Below are positions 51,470 through 59,704 of a stretch of 64,000 nt of DNA, in pieces; within the stretch, counting starts at the first letter, position 1, and every line of letters begins with the position of its first letter. The translations under genes were made by a program, and so were the position numbers. Source of the DNA: Nocardia concava NBRC 100430 (GTDB lineage: Bacteria > Actinomycetota > Actinomycetes > Mycobacteriales > Mycobacteriaceae); contig NZ_BAFX01000074.1 in the NCBI RefSeq assembly GCF_000308815.1, positions 221,131 to 285,130 on the forward strand, in the 5' to 3' direction. The notes beneath the pieces were generated by a model that made no database searches, was not told the DNA's origin, and saw only the letters and a program-made list of their open reading frames with translations.

Positions 51470-52318
51470 GTGGATACGACTTCGCTCATCGGCAAGGATC
51501 TCGCCGCCGCCCTGAACACCGACACCAAGGCGCGCGCCGCCGCCCTCACCGAAAAGGGCGCCGCACCCCGCCTGGCCCTGGTGATCGCGAACGACGATCC
51601 GGCCAGCGCCTGGTACGTGAAGTCGCTCAACCGCGCCGCCGACCGTCTCGGAATCGCCTGCGAGAACGTCGATCTCGGCGTCGACGCCACCGCCGAGGAG
51701 ATCCGCGCCAAGCTCACCGAGCTGTCGGAGGACGCGACCGTCGACGGCATCATGCTGCAGACCCCGCTGCCCAAGGGCGTCGGCCTCGACGACGTGAGCA
51801 TCGCCATCGCGGCCGCCAAGGACGTCGACGGCGTCAGCCCGCTGTCGCTGGGCCTGCTCGCCTCCGGGCTGCCCGGCTTCCCGCCCGCCACCTCCGAGGC
51901 GGTCGTGGAACTGGCCAAGTTCCACAATGTTCCGCTCGCGGGCCGCCTGGTCACCGTCGTCGGCCGCTCGAATGTGGTGGGCAAGCCGCTACTTCAGCTG
52001 CTCCTCGCCGAGAACGCGACCGTCACCATCGCGCACTCCCGCACCGCCGACCTCCCGGCCGTCACCACCCCCGCCGATGTCGTGGTCGCCGCGGTCGGCC
52101 GCGCGGGCCTCATCACCGGCGAGCATGTCCGCGAGGGCGCGGTCGTCATCGACGTCGGCACCAACGAGGACGAGAACGGCAACATCACCGGCGACGTGCA
52201 CGCGGATTCGGTCACCGGCAAGGCCTCGGCCCTGAGCCCCGTCCCCGGCGGCGTCGGTCCCGTCACCACCGCCCTGCTCATGCGCCACGTGGTCCAGGCC
52301 GCCGAATCCGCCCGCTAG
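51470..52318 (+). CDS. FolD-like methylene-THF dehydrogenase lacking the cyclohydrolase lysine
   Basis: 282 aa, FolD length and fold. Substrate side: DDPASAWYVKSLNRAADRLGI and MLQTPLPKGV; cofactor side: VTVVGRSNVVGKPLLQLLL, DVGTNE and PVPGGVGPVT. The catalytic site normally reads Y-V-x-x-K; here it is Y49-V50-K51-S52-L53, so the cyclohydrolase lysine is leucine, and the later conserved Lys is Arg55. VDGVSPLSLG replaces VDGFHPxNxG. Likely keeps NADP-dependent dehydrogenase activity only; inference from known roles of this lysine in E. coli and human enzymes. A cyclodeaminase is 1.1 kb downstream. Confidence 0.8.
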   Translation: MDTTSLIGKDLAAALNTDTKARAAALTEKGAAPRLALVIANDDPASAWYVKSLNRAADRLGIACENVDLGVDATAEEIRAKLTELSEDATVDGIMLQTPLPKGVGLDDVSIAIAAAKDVDGVSPLSLGLLASGLPGFPPATSEAVVELAKFHNVPLAGRLVTVVGRSNVVGKPLLQLLLAENATVTIAHSRTADLPAVTTPADVVVAAVGRAGLITGEHVREGAVVIDVGTNEDENGNITGDVHADSVTGKASALSPVPGGVGPVTTALLMRHVVQAAESAR

Positions 52319-52329
52319 CGAACAGTTCC

Positions 52330-52405
52330 CGTCATCCCGGCATGCTTTTGGCCGGGATCCACCCGTACTGGTGTGGATCCCGGCCAAAAACGCGCCGGGA
52401 TGACG
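52330..52405. repeat. Palindromic repeat element, family B copy 2 (complete)
   Basis: 76-base nested palindrome. Outer arms CGTCATCCCGGC (52330-52341) and GCCGGGATGACG (52394-52405), inner perfect 16-base arms TTTTGGCCGGGATCCA (52346-52361) and TGGATCCCGGCCAAAA (52374-52389). It fills the space between the convergent folD-like and L,D-transpeptidase genes, so it can end transcription in both directions. Related copy at 19705-19766. Confidence 0.85.
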
Positions 52406-52437
52406 AGCGAGTCACCAGCGGGTGGTGGACGAGCAGA

Positions 52438-53184
52438 TCACCAGTGGGTGGTGACGGGGTCGCCGATGGAGACGTTGTCGTAGTACCACTCGGCGTCGGC
52501 GGGGGCGAGGTTGATGCAGCCGTGGCTGACGTTCGCGTTGCCCTGGGAGTCGACCGACCAGGGGGCCGAGTGGACGTAGACGCCACCCCAGGTCAGGCGT
52601 TCGGCGAACTCACCGGTGATGAGGTAGCCCTCGGGGTCGCTGAGCGGGATGCCGATGGTCCGCGAGTCGAAGGTGACCGAGCGTTCGTGCGACAGCACCG
52701 GGAAGGTGCCGACCGGGGTTTCACGGCCGGGTTTGCCCATCGAGGCGGGCATGGTGCGGGCTACCCCGTCGATCCACACCGTGAAGGTGTGGTTGGACAT
52801 GTCCGCATCCGCGGTGGTGCCGCCATTGGTTTGGAACTTGATGTGCTCACGGCCCGCGAAGACCGTGATCGGGGACCTGGTGGGTAGATAGTTGGCCGGC
52901 GTCCACATGAGTTGCCGGTCGTCGAGCCAGGAGAACGTTCCGGCGAGGGAGTTCCCGGCCCGGACATCGACCGTGCGCTCGGCCTTCGCACGATCGGTGA
53001 CCGCGGACGCGAACTGCACGGTGACCGGGGCCGCGATGCCGACCGTCTGGCCGGGACCGGGCGAAATCGCTTGAACCGCTGGGAGACCGGTGGTGGTGAG
53101 AACCGCACCCGCGGCTCCGGATCCGAACGCGGCAGCCGCCGCGACAAAACTTGCGACGAACAGCGAGCGAAGCGCTTTCCGCAT
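52438..53184 (-). CDS. L,D-transpeptidase (YkuD domain)
   Basis: 248 aa exported cell-wall crosslinking enzyme. Signal peptide (FVASFVAAAAAFGSGAAGA), one immunoglobulin-like domain (VQAISPGPGQTVGIAAPVTVQF), then the YkuD catalytic domain: PVGTFPVLSHE, YVHSAPWSVDSQGNANVSHGCINLAPADA with the His and Cys of the SHGC(I/V)N site. Mycobacterial Ldts usually carry two Ig domains; this has one. Ends 33 bases from the palindromic repeat. Long motif split for reading. Confidence 0.88.
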   Translation of the reverse strand: MRKALRSLFVASFVAAAAAFGSGAAGAVLTTTGLPAVQAISPGPGQTVGIAAPVTVQFASAVTDRAKAERTVDVRAGNSLAGTFSWLDDRQLMWTPANYLPTRSPITVFAGREHIKFQTNGGTTADADMSNHTFTVWIDGVARTMPASMGKPGRETPVGTFPVLSHERSVTFDSRTIGIPLSDPEGYLITGEFAERLTWGGVYVHSAPWSVDSQGNANVSHGCINLAPADAEWYYDNVSIGDPVTTHW

Positions 53185-53335
53185 CGTTCCATCCCTTCGA
53201 GAGGGTGTGGGCCTGGGTTCCTCAGCCTATGACTTGATCATCTGTCCCATTCGGAAATGTTCCCGGTTCGTAACCATTGTCCCGGCGTGGGAGCTATGTG
53301 AAAGTTCGTGTCGGCAGGTAGAAGGGCGGAAAACG

Positions 53336-53370
53336 GCTGTACCCCGCTCCATAACGGAACGGGGTACAGC
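53336..53370 (-). terminator. Intrinsic terminator after cyclodeaminase gene
   Basis: 11-base arms GCTGTACCCCG (53336-53346) and CGGGGTACAGC (53360-53370) with a 13-base loop. On the minus strand the stem is followed by CGTTTTCC, a short T-run. It begins 66 bases after the stop of the gene ending at 53436. Confidence 0.7.
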
Positions 53371-53435
53371 GCAAGCTGATTCGACGCGTGCCGGTGTGAC
53401 GGCCTCGAGACTCGACGGGTGCTGGCCGCGAAACC

Positions 53436-54074
53436 TCAGCGGGTGATGGCCGCGACGACGTCGTCGTGCAGCGCGTCGGCGCGGGCGATGACTTCCTCGA
53501 TCTGCTTCAGCACGGGTGCGAACTCAGCGCCCGCCGCGCCGTCGAGGGAAGCCACATTGATGGCGATGTTCAGCTGCGAGCTGGCCGCCGCCGAGCGCGC
53601 GCAGTCGGCGGCCGCGCCGATATCGGTGACCACGTTCGGATTGCCGATCGGCAGCAGTTCGCTTGCCAGCGAGACGATTTCGTCGGCCTCGGCGACCACG
53701 GCCGCGGGCACGCGGGCGGCCTGCAGCAGCGCGGCGGTAATGGCCTCGGCGCGCGCGGCCTGCTCGGCCTCGGTCTCCTTGGGCAGCTTGTAGGCGTTGC
53801 CGACCCCGGTGAAGGCGGCGGCATCGGCGTCGGCCAGCGCCAGCGAGCGCTCGCGGGCGGCGTCGGCGGCCTCGATGATGCGGTCGATGACCGGGCGGTT
53901 CTCGGCATCCTTGGCGCGGGTGGTGTAGCGCGCGACCATGGCGACCAGCGCCGCGCCCTGGGCCGCGTGCAGCGCCGCGACCGCGCCGCCGCCGGGGGCG
54001 GGGACCTTGGCGGCCAACTGATCCAGGTACCCCCGCAGTGTCGAGTCACCGAAGCCGGTGGTGTCCTGAGTCAT
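53436..54074 (-). CDS. Cyclodeaminase / methenyl-THF cyclohydrolase (FTCD-C, FchA type)
   Basis: 212 aa. Family pattern: LRGYLDQLAAKVPAPGGGAVAALHAAQGAALVAMVA with the folate-binding PxPGGG loop, LALADADAAAFTGV (conserved Asp), and VVTDIGAAADCARSAAASSQLNIAINV. Such stand-alone domains catalyse formimino-THF cyclodeamination or 5,10-methenyl-THF cyclohydrolysis (FchA). Neighbouring FolD-like protein lacks the cyclohydrolase lysine, which favours a cyclohydrolase role. Divergent from an F420-type oxidoreductase. Confidence 0.82.
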   Translation of the reverse strand: MTQDTTGFGDSTLRGYLDQLAAKVPAPGGGAVAALHAAQGAALVAMVARYTTRAKDAENRPVIDRIIEAADAARERSLALADADAAAFTGVGNAYKLPKETEAEQAARAEAITAALLQAARVPAAVVAEADEIVSLASELLPIGNPNVVTDIGAAADCARSAAASSQLNIAINVASLDGAAGAEFAPVLKQIEEVIARADALHDDVVAAITR

Positions 54075-54199
54075 GAGGGGTGGCCTCCCTTGGCAGTACG
54101 GGGAATTGGAGTGAGTGCGCCGCTAACCGTACCGGCGCTGCGGTGCCTACCGGCAACCCACCCGCCGACCTATGCAAATAGTTGGGTAAGGTCCCGGGC

Positions 54200-55237
54200 A
54201 TGCGTATCGGACTGTCGATCAATTACACCGACGGCTTCAAGGAGATCGCCGCCGAGGTCGCCGACCTCGAACGGGCGGGCCTGGACATCGCGTTCGTGCC
54301 CGAGGCGTATTCGTTCGACGCGGTGAGCGCGCTCGGCTACCTGGCCGCGAAGACCGAACGGATCCAGCTGGCCTCGGGCATCCTGCAGCTCTACACCCGC
54401 ACCCCCACGCTGACCGCCATGACCGCGGCGGGCCTGGACTACGTCTCCGACGGCCGCTTCATCCTGGGCCTGGGCGCCTCCGGCCCGCAGGTCATCGAGG
54501 GCTTCCACGGCGTGAACTACGACGCGCCGATCGGCCGCACCCGCGAGGTGCTCGAGATCTGCCGCAAGGTGTGGAAGCGCGAACGCCTGGAATACCAGGG
54601 CAAGTACTACAACATCCCGCTGCCCGAGGGGCAGGGCACCGGCCTGGGCAAGCCGCTCAAGCTCATCAATCACCCTGTACGCGAGAACATTCCGGTGCTG
54701 CTGGCCGCGCTCGGCCCGAAGAACGTCGAGCTGGCCGCGGAAATGGCCGAGGGTTGGCAGCCGATCTTCTTCCTGCCGGAGAAGGCCGACGCCGTGTGGG
54801 GCGAGTCGGTGAAAGCCGGTCTGGCCAAGCGTGATCCGGCGCGCGGCGACCTCGAGATCTTCGCCGGCCCGGCGCTGGCGATCGGCGACAATGTGGACAG
54901 CTGGCGCGACGGCGTCAAGCCGCATCTGGCCCTCTACATCGGCGGCATGGGCGCCAAGGGCAAGAACTTCTACCACACGCTGGCCACCAAGTACGGCTAC
55001 GGCGCCGAGGCCGACCGGATCCAGGAGTTGTACCTGGCGGGCCGGAAGGAAGAGGCCGCCAAGGCGGTTCCCGACGATCTGGTGCGTGACACCAACCTGA
55101 TCGGTTCGGCCGGGTTCGTGAAGGAGCGGGTGCAGGCGTTCCGCGAGGCCGGTGTCACCGTGCTGAACGTGGTCCCGATGGCCGGATCCACCGCCGAGCG
55201 CGTGAAGCTGATCGAGCAGCTGCGCGAGCTGAGCTAA
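54200..55237 (+). CDS. LLM-class F420-dependent oxidoreductase
   Basis: 345 aa TIM-barrel of the luciferase-like family with coenzyme F420 use likely. RIGLSINYTDGFKEIAAEV, IAFVPEAYSFDAVSALGYLAAKTERIQLASGI, SDGRFILGLGASGPQVIEGFHG are typical of the mycobacterial Rv-type F420 group. ATG 54200 after AAGG. Substrate unknown. Divergent from the cyclodeaminase by 125 bases. Confidence 0.85.
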   Translation: MRIGLSINYTDGFKEIAAEVADLERAGLDIAFVPEAYSFDAVSALGYLAAKTERIQLASGILQLYTRTPTLTAMTAAGLDYVSDGRFILGLGASGPQVIEGFHGVNYDAPIGRTREVLEICRKVWKRERLEYQGKYYNIPLPEGQGTGLGKPLKLINHPVRENIPVLLAALGPKNVELAAEMAEGWQPIFFLPEKADAVWGESVKAGLAKRDPARGDLEIFAGPALAIGDNVDSWRDGVKPHLALYIGGMGAKGKNFYHTLATKYGYGAEADRIQELYLAGRKEEAAKAVPDDLVRDTNLIGSAGFVKERVQAFREAGVTVLNVVPMAGSTAERVKLIEQLRELS

Positions 55238-55373
55238 CCCGCCTCCCCGGGCCTTCAGCGGGCGGCTGAGAGCCGCCGACCGCCATGCACCCGTGCCGGC
55301 GGTTGAGAGCCGAACCGATTTTGGACGTCCCCGGGGAGTTACCCGGAACTTACGAGATCAGTTGTCGCGCTGG

Positions 55374-55405
55374 GAGCCCCGGTCCGGTTTGCCGGACCGG
55401 GGCTC
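55374..55405. terminator. Bidirectional hairpin between LLM and STAS genes
   Basis: Perfect 14-base arms GAGCCCCGGTCCGG (55374-55387) and CCGGACCGGGGCTC (55392-55405) with TTTG loop. It lies 6 bases after the STAS gene stop (minus) and 137 bases after the oxidoreductase stop, between convergent genes. Confidence 0.7.
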
Positions 55406-55410
55406 ATATC

Positions 55411-55821
55411 TCAGCGCAGGGAGGCCAGCGCCTCGTCCAGTGTCGGATGCAGCGCGAACACCTGATCCAGGCTCGTCACCTTCAATTGGCGGCTGGTGGC
55501 GGGTCCGTCCGCCACCACCGCGATGCGGGTATCGCCGGCGCGTTTGTGCGCGCCGACCAGGACCGCCATGCCGGCCGAGGCCAGGAAGCTCACGGCGGTC
55601 AGATCGATCACGAGCGCGGCGGGCGTGCCCGCCAGGGCGGCGTCGACCGCGTTCTCCAGCGCGGGGGCGGTCGCCAGGTCGACGTCACCGGCCACGGTGA
55701 GGACCGTCGCCTCGGCGCGTTCGGTGACCGAGGTGGTCATCGTGTCGGCGAATGGATAGCCGTCTCCGGAAGTGTTGGTCACGTTTGTCAATCTGCCATG
55801 CTCCGTCCGTTCGTGCTGCAT
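55411..55821 (-). CDS. STAS-domain anti-sigma factor antagonist (RsbV-like)
   Basis: Up to 136 aa. STAS fold with AEATVLTVAGDVDLATAPALENAVD, then LVIDLTAVSFLASAGMAVLVGAHKRAG; the Ser in FLASAGM is the usual phosphorylated residue. ATG 55740 (MTTSVTER) is another start and gives a more usual length of 109. Last gene of the minus-strand stress module, 115 bases after the phosphatase-kinase gene. It may be dephosphorylated by that protein's PP2C domain. Confidence 0.82.
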   Translation of the reverse strand: MQHERTEHGRLTNVTNTSGDGYPFADTMTTSVTERAEATVLTVAGDVDLATAPALENAVDAALAGTPAALVIDLTAVSFLASAGMAVLVGAHKRAGDTRIAVVADGPATSRQLKVTSLDQVFALHPTLDEALASLR

Positions 55822-55936
55822 CGTCTACCACATCGGTACTCGTTCGGTAGTCGTCGTTATAGCGAAAACCACAGGTACCGCACTCTTTCGGAGTGATCCG
55901 AAACCGCCCGCCGAAGTGGTGCCGGCGGGCCCTGAT

Positions 55937-58237
55937 TCACATGCGCCCGGCCGCGGAGAATGAAACGGCCATTAGTCGCACCGACATCCGCACCCGCGTG
56001 CCCGGCCCGGAACTGTCGATGTCGAGATGATCGGTGAGTGCGCGCATCATGGCGATGCCGCGCCCGCGATGACCGGGATCCGCGGGCAGCGGCCGCCAGA
56101 GACCGGTATCGCTCACCTCGATGGTGAGGGTGTCCACGCCGCAATCCGCCGTGAGGCGCACCCGGCCCGGCTCACCGTCGAGGTAGGCGTGCTCGATGCT
56201 GTTGCTGCAGGCCTCGTTCGCGGCCGCGACCAGATCCACGGCGGTGTCGTGGGGGACCGCCGCGGCCGAGAGCCAGGCCCGCAGCGCGCGCCGGAGTCCG
56301 GACAATTCACGGGCCTCGGCGGGCACGTCCAGGCGCAGGGTCTTGGGCGGCTGGCGGTAGACGACCATGGCCACGTCATCGTCGTAACCGCCGGTCGGCC
56401 GCAGCCGCGAGAGCACCGAATCGACCACTTCGCGCGGCAATTGCCCGGCGACGCGGGCCAATTCGTCGGCGAGTTCGACGAAGCGGTCGGCGATATCGAC
56501 ATTGCGCTGCTCGACGAGGCCGTCGGTGAACAACACCAGCGTGGAGCCGGGAGCCATCGGGGTGGTGGCTTCGGGGCGGCGCGGAATGTCGAAGGTGGCC
56601 AACGGAACCGCGCGACCGCCCTCCAGCAATCGGCCGCGTTTGCCGGGTTCGGCGAGCACCGGGGGCATATGCCCGGCATTGGAGTAGCGCACCAGACCAC
56701 GCACGGGATCCAGGATCGCCGCGCACACGGTCGTGCACATGGCGCCCGGAATGCGGGCCGCGACGGTGTCCAGTTCGGCCAGCAGCTGCGCCGGGCCCGC
56801 GCCGCGCAGCAGCAGAGCGCGTGCGGCCGTGCGCAATTGGCCCATCACGACGGCGGCGGACAGGCCACGGCCGACGCAGTCGCCGACGACCACGCCGATG
56901 GTGCCGTCCTCGAGGCGCACCACGTCGTACCAGTCGCCGCCGATCTCGAGCGGCGGCAGCGCGGGCTCGTAGTGCACCGAGAAGCGCGGCGGCAGTTCGA
57001 TCGGGCCGAGCATGGCGCGCTGCAGGGTCAGGGAGGTGGAGCGCGCCTGATCGAAGTTGCGGGCGCGCTGCACGGCCAGGCTCAAATGACCGACCAGCAG
57101 CGAAAACAGCGCCCAGTCACCGGGAGTGATGACGCGCGGCGCGGCGAAGCGCAGCCACAGCGCCGAGTCACCGCTCTCACCCAGGGGCGCGACGATGCCC
57201 TCGGAACTGGTCACGCCCTCCGGGATCGCGAACATCGTCCGCCCGGGTTGCAGGCGGGCCCGATCCAGCAGCGCCCGGGCGCGGGCGTCGAGCACCTGGC
57301 GGGATTCGCCGCCGCCGTGCAGCACCCGTTCGGGCAGGTGGATCGGCTGGGTGTCGTGCGGCGCGACACCGGCGCCGGTGTACGGGTTGTCCTCGGAGAC
57401 ATACAGTTCGGGCCCCGTGTGCCGATTGGGCCAGACCGAGACGACGGCGGCCTCGGCCCCGATCGCACGGCGCAGCTCCTCGAGCCCGACGGTGAGCACC
57501 TCCACCACACTCGTCGCCGCGGCGACCGCCGTCGCGAGCCGCGACACGGCCTGATCGCGCGCCTGGGCATCGTGCTCGGCGGTGACATCGCGCAGGGTGC
57601 CGACGAAGATCCGTTCGCCGTCTTCGGGTTTCACCAGCGAACTGGTCGACACCGCCAGCCACAGCCGCCGCCCGTCCCGGTGCTGGATGGGCATCACGAA
57701 GCGGGCCGCGTCGGTGCCCAGATCCGGATAGCGCGGGGCCTCGGGCACGGTCCACGGGTGGGGGAGCGCGTACGGAATCCCGTCCGGGCCGTAGCCGGTC
57801 AGGGCGCCGAACGCCGAATTCACCTCGACCAGCGTGCCATGGGAATCGACGACGAAGAATCCGTCCTGCAGCGACTCCACCAGCGCGGTGCGGAAGGCGT
57901 CGCGCCCGGCGAGATCGTCGGCGCGCGAACGCTGTTGCTCATAGCGCCGGGTGCCGTCGAGGAAGCCGCGGGTGGCCACATCCAGTGCGGCCATGGTCTG
58001 CAGCAGGAATTCCAGCGCCGCCTCGGTGCGGTCGGTGCCGTCGGGGACGGGCATGATTCCGTCGTGCTCGAGCAGCCGGTAGTGGTGTTCGGTGAGGTCG
58101 AGAATGCTCACACCCTCGACCAGCGCCCGCCGGCCGAGCTCGAAACCCTCGGACAAAGTGGTCTGGTTCGGTGCGCGCAGATGCAGCCGCAGCGCGGCGG
58201 CATAGTCCTCGCGGAACGCGGCCAGGACCGCACTCAC
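55937..58237 (-). CDS. Multidomain stress phosphatase: RsbU-N, PAS, GAF, PP2C, HATPase
   Basis: 766 aa. Residues 1-about 90 resemble the RsbU N-terminal domain that receives RsbT (EGFELGRRALVEGVSILDL). A PAS domain (about 115-225, DGFFVVDSHGTLVEVNSAFG) and a GAF domain (about 230-390) follow. The SpoIIE/PP2C phosphatase has GGDWYDVV (about 431) and DCVGRGLSAAVVMG. The C-terminus is an RsbW-like ATPase with AANEACSNSIEHAY (about 676) and GHRGRGIAMMRAL. One chain thus carries both the phosphatase and the kinase-type ATPase. GTG start; 13 bases after the previous gene. Confidence 0.85.
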   Translation of the reverse strand: MSAVLAAFREDYAAALRLHLRAPNQTTLSEGFELGRRALVEGVSILDLTEHHYRLLEHDGIMPVPDGTDRTEAALEFLLQTMAALDVATRGFLDGTRRYEQQRSRADDLAGRDAFRTALVESLQDGFFVVDSHGTLVEVNSAFGALTGYGPDGIPYALPHPWTVPEAPRYPDLGTDAARFVMPIQHRDGRRLWLAVSTSSLVKPEDGERIFVGTLRDVTAEHDAQARDQAVSRLATAVAAATSVVEVLTVGLEELRRAIGAEAAVVSVWPNRHTGPELYVSEDNPYTGAGVAPHDTQPIHLPERVLHGGGESRQVLDARARALLDRARLQPGRTMFAIPEGVTSSEGIVAPLGESGDSALWLRFAAPRVITPGDWALFSLLVGHLSLAVQRARNFDQARSTSLTLQRAMLGPIELPPRFSVHYEPALPPLEIGGDWYDVVRLEDGTIGVVVGDCVGRGLSAAVVMGQLRTAARALLLRGAGPAQLLAELDTVAARIPGAMCTTVCAAILDPVRGLVRYSNAGHMPPVLAEPGKRGRLLEGGRAVPLATFDIPRRPEATTPMAPGSTLVLFTDGLVEQRNVDIADRFVELADELARVAGQLPREVVDSVLSRLRPTGGYDDDVAMVVYRQPPKTLRLDVPAEARELSGLRRALRAWLSAAAVPHDTAVDLVAAANEACSNSIEHAYLDGEPGRVRLTADCGVDTLTIEVSDTGLWRPLPADPGHRGRGIAMMRALTDHLDIDSSGPGTRVRMSVRLMAVSFSAAGRM

Positions 58238-58250
58238 GCGGTATCCCCGC

Positions 58251-58904
58251 TCATGGCTTCACCGTCGGAATCGGTTGGGACGGATGGGAATGCCCGCGAT
58301 GCCGGGCGGCCAGCACCAGCGCGTCATCGGTATCCTTGGCGTGCCGGGCGAGGATGTCGGCGGTGATCTCCGAGGTCGGCTTGGACAGGTCCACCGAGTC
58401 CGCGAAACTGCTCGTGATGCCGTCGGTCGACATGAGCAGCAGATCACCGGGGCGCACCGCCACGGTCTGCGGTTGCAGATTCGGCGGCAGCAGATAACCC
58501 ACGATGCCGCCGGTCAGCAGCACGCTGGCGCGAATGGCCGGCTTGCCGGGAGCCACCGCGACAATGCGGGATTCGACATTGCCGACGCCGAGCCAGTGCA
58601 CGCGATCGCGAGAGTCGAACAGCGCCAGGGAAACCGCCGCGCCGCGGGTATCGGCCATGGCGCGATGGCACAGCAGCATGAGCACATCCAAGGGCTCCGC
58701 GCGGTTCTCCGAGAGCACCTGTGCCGCTCGATCGGAGGCGTCCGCCGCGGCCGCGCCGTGGCCCAGACCGTCCAGTACGGCGAAGAGCACCGAACCCCCG
58801 CCCGCGTCGAGAATGACCGACCGGTCACCCGAAACACGTTGCCCGGGTAGTGCGCGACCGGCGACGGCCCATTCGACCGCGCCGATGAAACCGTCCTCAC
58901 GCAC
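58251..58904 (-). CDS. Short PP2C phosphatase (RsbX-like)
   Basis: 217 aa SpoIIE-type phosphatase without sensory domains: VSGDRSVILDAGGGSVLFAVLDGLGHGAAAADASDRA, GVGNVESRIVAV, GGIVGYLL and LLLMSTDGITSSF. In Bacillus RsbX resets the stressosome by dephosphorylating RsbR and RsbS. GTG start overlaps rsbT by 8 bases, in the order rsbR-S-T-X, as in known modules. Confidence 0.85.
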   Translation of the reverse strand: MREDGFIGAVEWAVAGRALPGQRVSGDRSVILDAGGGSVLFAVLDGLGHGAAAADASDRAAQVLSENRAEPLDVLMLLCHRAMADTRGAAVSLALFDSRDRVHWLGVGNVESRIVAVAPGKPAIRASVLLTGGIVGYLLPPNLQPQTVAVRPGDLLLMSTDGITSSFADSVDLSKPTSEITADILARHAKDTDDALVLAARHRGHSHPSQPIPTVKP

Positions 58905-59316
58905 CGGTGGGCACCCACTTCCACATTTCGACGAGCGTGCCGTGCCCGGGTTCGGATTTGATCAGCATGCCGTCCATCAGGCGCTTGGAACCCGGAAGAC
59001 CCAGCCCCAGACCGCGTCCGGTGGAGTAGCCGTCCTCCATGGCGCGTGAAATGTCCGCGATGCCGGGTCCATTGTCCTTGGCCTGCACCACCATCGAGCG
59101 CCGGCCGTCGCGCTCCTGAACCCCGAGATGGATCGCCCCGGTGCCCGCGTAACTCGTGATATTGCGCGCCACTTCGGAAATGGCGGTCGCGATCATGGTG
59201 CGATCGGAGAGCGAGAACCCGAGTTTGGCAGCCAACTCCAGCCCCGCTTGCCGAGCGGTCACGATGTCGTTGGACACGTTCACCGCGATCACCACGTCGT
59301 CAGCGGCCACGATCAC
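58897..59316 (-). CDS. rsbT: Serine/threonine kinase RsbT (stressosome switch)
   Basis: 139 aa GHKL-fold kinase. ATP site: N-box AISEVARNITSYAGTG (Glu48, Asn52), DNGPGI (Asp81) and GLGLGLPG (103-109). Normally phosphorylates RsbS and RsbR on stress, then leaves to activate RsbU. Start overlaps rsbS by 17 bases. Matches RsbT rather than RsbW in its DRTMIATAISEVARNI core. Confidence 0.9.
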   Translation of the reverse strand: MIVAADDVVIAVNVSNDIVTARQAGLELAAKLGFSLSDRTMIATAISEVARNITSYAGTGAIHLGVQERDGRRSMVVQAKDNGPGIADISRAMEDGYSTGRGLGLGLPGSKRLMDGMLIKSEPGHGTLVEMWKWVPTGA

Positions 59317-59689
59317 GACCGTCTCGTTGGCTGCCCTTCTGGGTCTTCTTGTTCAACCACGACAGACCTTCCTCGAGGTCCAGCGCGGTGTGCATGTCCT
59401 CGAAGGTCAAGCCCAATTGCACCATGGCGAAGGCGACTTCGGGCTGCAGGCCCACGATGACCGTTTCCGCACCGCGCAGCTTGGTCATGTGGGCGATGGT
59501 ACGCAGCGATCTGGCGGCAAAGGAGTCCATTACGTCGATTGCGGTGACATCGACGATGATGCCCTGGGCACGATATCTGCTGACATAGGTCATCAGATCG
59601 TCTTGCAGGCGTTCGGTATCGGCGTCGGTGAGTGCGGACTGCACCGACGCGATCAGGTATGTGCCTTGTTTGAGAATGGGTACCGGCAT
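59300..59689 (-). CDS. rsbS: Stressosome STAS scaffold RsbS
   Basis: 129 aa STAS-only protein: ILKQGTYLIASVQSALTD, DDLMTYVSRYRAQGIIVDV, then IDVMDSFAARSL with Ser56 at the RsbT phosphorylation position, and GLQPEVAFAMVQLGL. Forms the stressosome core together with RsbR. Lies 15 bases after rsbR. C-terminal tail KKTQKGSQRDGRDRGR is basic and extends past the usual domain. Confidence 0.9.
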   Translation of the reverse strand: MPVPILKQGTYLIASVQSALTDADTERLQDDLMTYVSRYRAQGIIVDVTAIDVMDSFAARSLRTIAHMTKLRGAETVIVGLQPEVAFAMVQLGLTFEDMHTALDLEEGLSWLNKKTQKGSQRDGRDRGR

Positions 59690-59704
59690 CTGCCCCGCCC
59701 TGGA

